The notes under the pieces were generated by a model, which was not told the DNA's origin, ran no database searches, and saw only the letters and a program-made list of their open reading frames with translations. A program made the translations under genes and the position numbers. Below are positions 56,695 to 64,000 of a stretch of 64,000 nucleotides of DNA, in pieces (positions within the stretch are counted from its first letter, which is position 1; the number at the start of each line of letters is the position of its first letter). Location of the stretch: assembly GCA_037178855.1 (NCBI GenBank), contig JASJZC010000005.1:6138001-6202000 (forward strand). The letters run 5' to 3'. The DNA is from Oscheius sp. JU75 (taxonomy: Eukaryota > Nematoda > Chromadorea > Rhabditida > Rhabditidae).

Positions 56695-58752
56695 CTACGT
56701 ACGTTTCATAAAATTCATTAAACCCGTATCAATTACTAATGTCGTTCGAAAACAGTCGCTCGTTGCCCACATCTTCCCGTGACAGTTCGTGGTATGGAAT
56801 CGATTGTGAGTCTTTGGTTCTGCGACTTCTGCTTTGCAGGGCAAGATCTGAACTGGTGATTTTCGTTCGAACGTTCTGTTGGTACCTTGATTTATATCAA
56901 CTGCGTTCAGAGCGATCGGCGTTATTATAGTCAAAGGGTCCTGTTTCACTCCCTTTCGGTGCTGAAAAACGTTTGCATACCGAGATTATTATAACTTACT
57001 GGCATGGAAGTCGCGTAGACTGTGATGAACTTTCCATCCTTGTCTATTTTGCACATTAGGTCGCCAGCAAAATATGCTCGTAGAGTGTAGTCTTCGTAGC
57101 TGACAATGGTTTCGAAACGCGTGTTGAATCTAAAACGGATCGCTAAAACAGTTTCAGTTCAACAACTTACACTTGTTCGCAGTCTTGTTGAATCCGTTGA
57201 GCAACTTGTTGTAGGTCAGCAGTTGCTGACCTCGCTTCTCTTCTTGCCTTGTGATAACTTTTTCGCATCAAACTCTCCAAGAACCTGTTGCAGCACATCA
57301 AACCTGTACTCGTGCTGGATTTATACTCAGTTACTTACCATCTTTGTTGACATAGCAATGACTGAACGGATATGGAGGAGGATTACTCGTTCTGTCGATG
57401 ATGTCGTTGTCTGGAATGTCAATCACAGAAGACAGTGTCTCCATTGACCTGGTCTCATTTCTTCTGTCGCCGTCCACAGTCTTCGCTCCAAAAACGCGAA
57501 CAAGAAATGGAGTAACGGTTGGCTGAAGAATCTTTTTCAGTGCTTTAAGAGAAATGTACCGCCTCTGATGGACTAGCTTTGGTCCATGTACGAACTTGGC
57601 CGTCTCGGACGTGGAACGAGCTGGACAGTGGTGAAGGGGTATTTTCGATGAAGACTGGAGATGAGGTCTGTAAACCTTTCTATCTTTTTTTTGTCTACAA
57701 AGCCATTAATCCCATATTTTCGGGGCCTCATTTCAACACAGATGTCAAATCATCACTGTCAACCATCCGGAAGATCTTCAACGAAGGCGCGCCATGCAAC
57801 CAAACCGATCGCAAGTTGCCGAGCAGAGAAAGATGAATATACTCACGACTTTTGTTTGATTACTTCTGTTGTGCCTTCCAGTCTGTCCATGACTCCGAAC
57901 CTTGCTGATGTACGTGGTTCCACTGGATCTGATTCTGAAACTCTCGTCTTTTATCCATTATCCGGAAGACAAACTTTGCAAAAGGCTTGACCACCCTGTG
58001 AGCATTCAGTCTTTCCACCTCCTGATCTTCAATACTCCGTCCCAACCAATCGGCAAACTCCTGAGATTCCGATGAAAAGGATTTCTTTGCCTACACTCGT
58101 CTCATTCAAAAGGCTGACTGACAGTTACCTTGACAACTTTGAAGGATTGCAGACGTTTGATTTCTCTCTTCGTCTCGGCAATTTTCTGCTTCAAAATCTT
58201 CTTTCTCATAGCTCTCGCCTCCCTTTTCAGAATAGTTAAAAGAGCTTTGACTGCCGGGTCGTCACTGGGAGTAAAGTCTGTTTTCCGCTTGATTGTGATC
58301 CTCTGGAGAAAGTTTATCCCCTTGTCAATCCTCCTTTGCTTTCTCTTTTTCTGCGACTTTTTCAACTTGGAGTACAACTTCAACTTCTGCTGTTTAGCTG
58401 TCTGAAAAGAGTCAGTGATATTCTGTTCAAGAACTGGGACTCACCACAGGTGCCACTGTGCTTCTAGCTGGCAACCAATCTCCAAGAAAAGAAAGAATCT
58501 CTTCTTCCGAGACGAGATTCCTGACAGGAGCTCGTCTCCTCATGGTTCCAGACGTCACTCCATAAGACCTCATCAGATTGTCCACATCCACTTCATCACT
58601 TCTTCGATGCCGATAGCTCTAAAAAATGCTTGAATACCCACTCTAATTAATTCTCTTACTTTTCCCCTACTGGTCCTGTGGTTGGCATCAGCTTTCGCAA
58701 GATGGTAGTTCAGTTGGTCTGGAAGATTCCGTCTTGTCCCCTCTAACGATGG
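56695..58752 (-). CDS. uncharacterised basic coiled-coil protein
   Basis: Multi-exon minus-strand gene, 5' end uncertain. Exons read: PSLEGTRRNLPDQLNYHLAK (from 58752, behind a CATTAG acceptor, so an upstream exon or trans-splice is implied); DVDNLMRSYGVTSGTMRRR then SEEEILSFLGDWLPARST (58443-58623); a very basic helix KLYSKLKKSQKKRKQRRIDK then LTILKREARAMRKKILKQ (58130-58400); SSESQEFADWLGRSIEDQEV (about 58092-57960); FIENTPSPLSSSFHVRDGQV (about 57590-57660); PTVTPFLVRVFGAKTVDGD and NPPPYPFSHCYVNKD (57340-57540); FNTRFETIVSYEDYTLRAYF then AGDLMCKIDKDGKFITVY (57000-57130). A last open exon ends at 56695. No family recognised. Exon joins between 57660 and 57960 are unclear. Confidence 0.5.
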
Positions 58753-59839
58753 CTAATGAGGAGCCAGTTGACACGCCAAATTAGGTAAGTCGGCGCGAAA
58801 GTTGGACGAGAGGCAATTCGAAATCTTTTGAGTTTTTATCATAGCTGGTATTTTAATGAATTCCAGACGAGGATCCTTGTCAGATTGTCCGACCGCCACC
58901 CGCAGAGTTGTTCGAGAAGGAGGATATTTCAATAGCGAAAAGTGTCGGTACAAAAGACCCCCACTAAGCGACGGTTAATTGCCCGCGACTCCTCTTCAGA
59001 CTGTCACTTGCCCTCCGATGCTGATACGTGAACAACGGATTGAACCGGATACTTTTGGACACGGAGGCGCCGGAACGCTCTTTGAGAACGGGAGGAAAAT
59101 GACCGGACGATGGCAGTTTGCTATTCTTTGACCTTTTCATGAAATGTTATCTAGCAAAATTGCCAAAGCAAAGGATAATGACTTCTAGGACTAGAGTTTT
59201 GACTGGACATGAGTCATGAGGTTTTACATGGTAAGATTTCCCCAACTGTACGACAATTTCCATATCTGCATTTCAACAAGTTTGGCAGCTCTTAGCAACG
59301 AAAAAGTAATGAATTCTATTGGCATATGATGTCAAAAACGCATCCGGTCGCTTCTCTGGTTCATAGATTTACCGAAAGTGTCCCCAAAAAAGAAGTCATT
59401 TTTGCCCTCGCTTACGGTACAGTGCCTTTTCACAAAAGACGTGGGTCACTCAACCCATGCTGAGACGCACCCTGATTTTACTTACCTGGAGTAAGAGAGG
59501 AAATAGACAATATAAATAGTTGCCAAGCGAAAACTAGAACAAGGTATCGCATCTGAGAAGAAATAAAATATTCTGTGAATTGTTGGATCAGATGCGAAAT
59601 GGAAAGGGCGCGCTGTCCTCTCGCGCTCCGCCCACTTTCGGTGAAAGCTCCTCAGTTCAACCAGTTTATCTTGGTGTGTGAAGGGATCGAGGAAATTCAA
59701 GTCGGCAGCAAGCAGAAGTCTGCTCAAGTTTAAAAATCTCTTCGATTGGCAGGTCTTTCGTACCTCATTCACACGGAGGGTAGTACAATATATATTTGAG
59801 ATACAATTAAAACGCAGACTTATCCAGTAAGAAACGTCT
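58753..59839. other. 1.1-kb intergenic, possible 5' exon
   Basis: The minus-strand frame 58753-58953 (with TTLRVAVGQSDKDPRLEF) is directly upstream of, and in phase with, the CATTAG acceptor at 58753; it could be a 5' exon of the previous gene. GACGCACCCTGA at about 59464 resembles the end of the mariner relic at 18.8 kb. Otherwise nothing seen. Confidence 0.35.
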
Positions 59840-61259
59840 TCAACTCAGCTTCGGCGGAGGATACATACGAGCTTCCTGAAAATTCAATTTGGTATAAAAA
59901 ACGATGAACAATCTACATTTTCATACATTCCTTCGACTACGAGTCGTTCGGCTAGACGACGACTCTCATTAGTATCGTAATCGTGGTCCATACTGATTGT
60001 TTTGGACGACGGAGCCGGACCACAAATTTTAGTTTTACAAATTTCGAGGAACTGGTCTTCTTTGTTTTGACTGATATCCAACGAGCACAGTTTCGGCAGC
60101 TGAAAACTTTAAGAGTTGAAATGTAGAAAAGCCAAGTTACTGTGCTATTTTCAGCTTCGATTCGGAAAAGGTTAGCACCAATCTCTGCTATTTCGGCGAA
60201 CATCATAATCCATTCCGAAGAGTACTGAAGCTGGCGAACATCATCCTTGAACTTCTTCGGAGCATACTGTTCCGCGAGACGGTCCCAATCATCACGAAAT
60301 TTGATGGATATTCCAGGTGTCTCAATTTCTAGGCTCAAAATGAGTTTGACACATTCTTCGACCTATGACAACTGGATGCATAATGATAAAGCTCTAGATT
60401 ACCATTCTTAGACGATACTCCGGCTGGAGAGCAAGCTGAACAAACGTCTCCCAGTCTACTTCTTCCTGTTGAATACGTCGATTTTCCTCGGAAAGTTTAC
60501 TTGGGGATACCGGCACAGCGTCTATCCGTGAACAAATATCCTCAAAAAGTTCCTCGTCATCGACTATGAAATGCTCGAATTTGAAAACTTCCCGGTCCTT
60601 CTTCTCAATCAGTTCAGTTGGAGGCATCGGCTCATCCACGGTCCTAGGAACATCTTTATATGAGCTCTACAAGATGTTAACCTAATTTTAGCTTCATGAA
60701 CGATGGCTACTCCTTCATCCGACACTCCAACGGCACTCAGCGAATGGATGCTGAGACGACCAGATCTGTTCAGATAGTCGTCAATTTCATTTGAATTGGT
60801 GTCCAGGGAAATTGTACTGGGCTGAACATCTCGTGGACGAGGCGTAGGATTTGAAGGTCTAAACGAAAAGTGTATTCATGAAAGTATGATGAATTACGGT
60901 TTCAAAAAGTGACGAATGGCTTTTACAACGTTGTTAGCAAAGTTTGTGACCTTCCGCGTGGTCCGTTTCTTCTCTCTTCGAAGCCATTTTCCGTACTCGA
61001 AGTCGGAAATTGCGCCATCATTGAATTTTTGGACGACTTCTTTCTTGGCTTGTCGTAACTCCTCCCGTGTCTTTTCGATATCCTCAATTTTTATAGATCC
61101 GCCTTGAGCTGTCTAAAGAAACATGGTTTTTCAAAAAATTTCAATATCTTATAAATGCAAACTAACATGTTTTCCTGATAATATGTTGAGGTAGCGGAAC
61201 CAAACTTGATAGTCGGCGCTGACTTTGTCGTAGAGCTTCAGAATATCCGGAGATCTCAT
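59840..61259 (-). CDS. uncharacterised acidic protein with coiled coil
   Basis: Starts MRSPDILKLYDKVSADYQVW (ATG 61259). Following exons read IKIEDIEKTREELRQAKKEV, FEYGKWLRREKKRTTRKVTN, ISLDTNSNEIDDYLNRSG, EPMPPTELIEKKDREVFKFE, DDEELFEDICSRID, EEVDWETFVQLALQPEYRLR, ECVKLILSLEIETPG, FRDDWDRLAEQYAPKKFKDD, EWIMMFAEIAEIGANLFRIE and SRRLAERLVVEGMYEN. It ends EARMYPPPKLS, stop 59840-59842. About 400 residues, helical, charged, no TM or signal peptide. Introns of 40-60 nt with clean borders, so a real gene. No domain recognised; a cytoplasmic scaffold is likely. Confidence 0.68.
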
Positions 61260-61640
61260 AATCGAACGGCCGGAAACTCTTCGTAATTACACAAAGAAGA
61301 TGCGACAAAAACAGCTAGTTGAGAAAAATGACAGATCGAAATGTTTGAAACAAAATGTGAGGGCTGTGAACAATATTTCAAACAAACTATTTTTTTAAGG
61401 AAAAGAGTAAAAACTTTCACTGCTTGACTGAATATTCAATATAGCGACATTGACGCAGGTCCCGTCACGATTGAAAAGAAGAATTGTTTTCAATTTTGCC
61501 GCTGAACAGACTATAATTGTGCCTGTGTTTGCAGACACTTCATCGAATGCATAAAAAAGTAGTTTTTTTTGTCTCGTTTTATACCGCAGTCCCTTTTCCT
61601 TACAAACAGTTCTAAGAAAAATGCAAGTTTGTTTTTGCAG
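61260..61640. other. intergenic, divergent promoter
   Basis: Separates two divergent genes; ends in GTTTTTGCAG directly before ATG 61641, a probable spliced-leader acceptor. No gene seen. Confidence 0.4.
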
Positions 61641-63019
61641 ATGGGCTCTCTTCCGGATGTGGGCTCCCTCGTCTCCAGCCTCAAGCGTTCGCACGCAGCT
61701 TCTACAACTGATGTATGTTTTGTTTACCAGTATGTTGAATAAGAACACTCAGATGGAACGCATGATTGCCGTTCTGAAAGTCTACAAGGAAAGAAACGAA
61801 GAACTGGAAGTTGAGAACAGCTTGCTGCGTGGAAGAATTTCGAATAATAGAAGTTTGGAGACGCCGTCCGCGGTAACATATTTTTCGTCCCTCTGACAAT
61901 ATTCTATTTTAGGACGACAAGTTTCTGCCACGACATGATCGTCGGACAATCAGCGAATCCGCTGTTTCAATGCCATGGAGGAATGGAAACCAGCAAACAG
62001 ACGACCTCTGCGAATACACGACGTGGAACTGCTTCGTATGTCTCGATTTTGACCTTGCCATCTTCTTTCTAGAGGCCCAACATGGCTGACATGAGCGGAA
62101 TTTCCGACATTAGTGATGGTTGGACACGTCCTCTGTCCGTTTCGATGCCATCTCCACCTCTTTGGGAGCCTCCGTTTCACAAGTCTACCTCCTCCGAAGT
62201 ACGTTATTTTCCAAATTTACATTTCTTTACATTGATTATAGGGCAGCGAACTTCCTTCCTCCGGCTCGACCGACTCCCGTTTCCATTCCTCGTGTGAGGC
62301 AGCAGGAGATCGCAGACAACACGAGCCTGAAGACGACTTTGATCTTCGTGAGATTGAGCAGGCCATGCGTGAATCGGAGAACGTAGATATGATGTTTAAC
62401 GTGGAAAGCTTAATATATTTAGGAAGTTTGGCAGACTGCTGGTTCAAAGGCTTCCAAAGACAAGAAATCCATACCGGAAATCGGCGTCAATGGAAACGTC
62501 AAACTCATGTCGGAGTCGATTTCACTTCCTTCCAGATCTATCTCCGAGAAGAATATTGCGTAAGCGATGCGTGTTTAGCTCACTCGAGACTAATTTGTAG
62601 CTCTGCTCTTCCCGAAGTTTACCTGGGCAAATGGTACGCCTTAAAGTGCTCTCAGACCGGAGGCGGACACGATGGCCGTTGGAAGGATGTTCCCAAGAAT
62701 GAAAGAAAGAAGACGCCGCGTATCGCCTTCTACCATGTAGAATTTTTATCTTGTTCATTTTTACAGCTGATTTTAGGTCTTCGACCCTCGATCTGGAAAA
62801 AACCTCTATCACGTCGTCCACAAAAAGTTCGCCATCAACAATGCCATTTTCTACGAGCACTGTGGAGGACAGCGTTGCATCGTATTGAAAGACCGTGGAA
62901 ACATGATCTTAGTTCGAAACAAGAATTTTACATTCTCCTTTACCGTGAACGACGGCAAGCTCATCGAAGTTTTCAAAGACGGAAACATCGAATACAAAGT
63001 TCTCTCAGTCAAGGAATAA
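61641..63019 (+). CDS. uncharacterised coiled-coil protein, conserved tail
   Basis: Starts MGSLPDVGSLVSSLKRSHAA right at the TTTTTGCAG acceptor. A short intron leads to a coiled coil: MERMIAVLKVYKERNEELEV ENSLLRGRI. A disordered Ser/Pro-rich middle follows with TISESAVSMPWRNG, SGISDISDGWTRPLSVSM and acidic DFDLREIEQAMRESENVD, then SESISLPSRSISEKNIA. The C-terminal 130 residues look folded: LPEVYLGKWYALKCSQTGGG, TPRIAFYHVFDPRSGKNLY, AINNAIFYEHCGGQRCIV, NKNFTFSFTVNDGKLIEVF, and end DGNIEYKVLSVKE, TAA 63017-63019. The strand-like pattern suggests a beta-sandwich. The overall plan resembles cytoskeletal or centrosomal scaffolds; that is a guess, and no family is recognised. All exon joins keep frame. 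Confidence 0.66.
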
Positions 63020-63214
63020 TTAGCCCGTTTTTATCCCCATCAGCCACACATCCATATCCCTTTCCTCCTAACCATATGTAATGTACATAGATCTCTTGAT
63101 GTGTTTGGCCCCTTACATCACCGTTTGGTTCATTCTCTCCTATTTTGTAATCGCCTAGTGTTGCTCTCTTGCCTCCCATAATGTTCCTAGTTGCTAGCCC
63201 ATTCTGACAGAGAG

Positions 63215-63220
63215 AATAAA
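63215..63220 (+). terminator. polyadenylation signal AATAAA
   Basis: AATAAA about 195 bases after the stop of the coiled-coil gene, in the gap between two convergent genes. Confidence 0.4.
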
Positions 63221-63440
63221 CTTTGCGTACAAGACCAATTGAGGTTTTCTCGATCGAAACAGTTTGTGCTAGCATTTTGGCCTAAAGTAATATCACACAG
63301 CAGAGCTAGAGTGGACGTTTGATGATCATCAAGTTTCGATCAAAACTCTGAAAGAGACTGCGTGGCAGGATGCGTCTGTTTACTCGCACGTTAATAAATG
63401 CTCTGAACAACACTGACCAAACAGATTTAAAGTGTCGTAT

Positions 63441-64000
63441 TTAATTGAAGAAGGGGAAGGTCTCGATTTGGCCAGAGATCGGATCGTAGTAGCTGAAGAG
63501 ATTGTAGTACTTGACGAGAGCGGACAGACTGGTAAACTGACGACTGCGTTCCTCTCGGCCGGCATCCACATGCCAGTAGAACTCGCTGTGGATGTTGTCG
63601 CCATGGCGGTAGCTGCTCCTGATGACGGGGAAGTGGTATATCTGTCCGTTGCTCCTCTTGTAGGCCATAAAGAGAGGCAGCTCCGTCTGCATCTTTTCAT
63701 CGAGACGGTAGTAGAGACAGAAGTTTGTTCTTTCGGGCACCTTCTGACTGGCTTCATCCGCGGTGGCAGCACCGATGAACACGTCGTCGTCCTCCTTGCC
63801 GTAGTTGTACTTTTCGTGGAAACTCAGACACTGCTCCGACATGGGACGCTTCTCACTCAGCGAGTCCGGATAGTGTTCTGGCTCTCCGGGTGCTGGAGCT
63901 GTGGTCAGGAACTGCTTGAAATTCTTGCTCGACATCTGCTTCTTCGATGGCCAGACGAGTCTCTTCTCCTTGTTGACGAGACGGCCATATCGGTCCTCTT
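63441..64000 (-). CDS. SH2-domain-like protein, 5' part off the window
   Basis: Open to the right edge (KEKRLVWPSKKQ upstream of the first internal Met at 63935), so the start lies beyond 64000. Reads MSSKNFKQFLTTAPAP, PDSLSEKRPMSEQCLSF, GKEDDDVFIGAATADEAS, then an SH2-like C-terminal part: PERTNFCLYYRLDEKMQTEL, LFMAYKRSNGQIYHFPVIRS, EFYWHVDAGREERSRQFTSL, SALVKYYNLFSYYDPISG, QIETFPFFN and stop 63441-63443. The order of strand, IYHFPV strand, F-SL-LV-YY helix matches the second half of an SH2 fold. The phosphotyrosine-binding Arg of FLxR is not obvious (FCLYYRL instead), so binding may be altered. The piece in this window is one uninterrupted exon. Confidence 0.58.
   Translation of the reverse strand, partial: EDRYGRLVNKEKRLVWPSKKQMSSKNFKQFLTTAPAPGEPEHYPDSLSEKRPMSEQCLSFHEKYNYGKEDDDVFIGAATADEASQKVPERTNFCLYYRLDEKMQTELPLFMAYKRSNGQIYHFPVIRSSYRHGDNIHSEFYWHVDAGREERSRQFTSLSALVKYYNLFSYYDPISGQIETFPFFN

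Noticed and set aside
59482-59772. 96-codon minus-strand frame
   Set aside because: No homology or splice support; likely chance frame.
1-64000. CRISPR arrays, bacterial operons or phage sequence
   Set aside because: No spaced direct repeats; spliced genes and nematode families throughout.

Overview
The window is eukaryotic and almost certainly from a free-living rhabditid nematode. Genes are split by very short introns (mostly 35-60 nt) ending in TTTTCAG-like acceptors, several start codons sit directly behind an unpaired TTTCAG/TTTTTGCAG that looks like a spliced-leader acceptor, and nematode-only families dominate: str-, srx-, sre- and srh/sri-type chemoreceptors, DUF281 secreted proteins and an IRG-7-like EGF/vWA protein. 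About 28 genes or gene remnants lie on both strands. Exon borders were read by eye, so individual junctions are approximate.

Left third (1-19 kb) is accessory and fast-evolving: a DUF281 protein (370), a broken srx-like receptor (1369-2283), a small W/Y/P-rich secreted peptide (2827), an intact str-like receptor (3682), a 7.9-kb modular EGF/vWA extracellular protein (5128-13012), a secreted Ser/Thr-rich protein (minus, 13039-14000), a dead sugar-transporter fragment cut off by a dead RTE-type LINE (14539-15.8 kb), an intact sre receptor (16260), a short secreted peptide (17798) and a mariner/Tc1 relic (18355-18790).

Middle (19-38 kb): a cGMP-dependent protein kinase gene (minus, 19260-27781) with one 3.6-kb intron and a degenerate second cyclic-nucleotide domain, a two-TM small protein, an srh/sri-type receptor, a run of three minus-strand genes (peroxiredoxin, an unknown secreted-like protein, a second DUF281 protein), and a pepsin-like aspartic protease.

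Right third (38-64 kb) is more conserved: a small acidic protein, a vestigial-like-4 transcription cofactor with two TDU motifs, another sre receptor, a double BED-finger protein, a nicotinic-receptor-like channel subunit, exportin-4 directly downstream of ATP synthase gamma (possible operon), the spliceosomal CCDC12/cwf18 homologue, three uncharacterised proteins, and an SH2-type protein running off the right edge.

I found no CRISPR array and could not support any rRNA or tRNA gene. No wholly new system stands out. The best leads are the PKG with a degraded second cGMP site, the VGLL4-like protein carrying TDU, PPxY and PLDLT motifs together, the LINE-truncated transporter, the repeated EGF/vWA gene and several lineage-specific small proteins.
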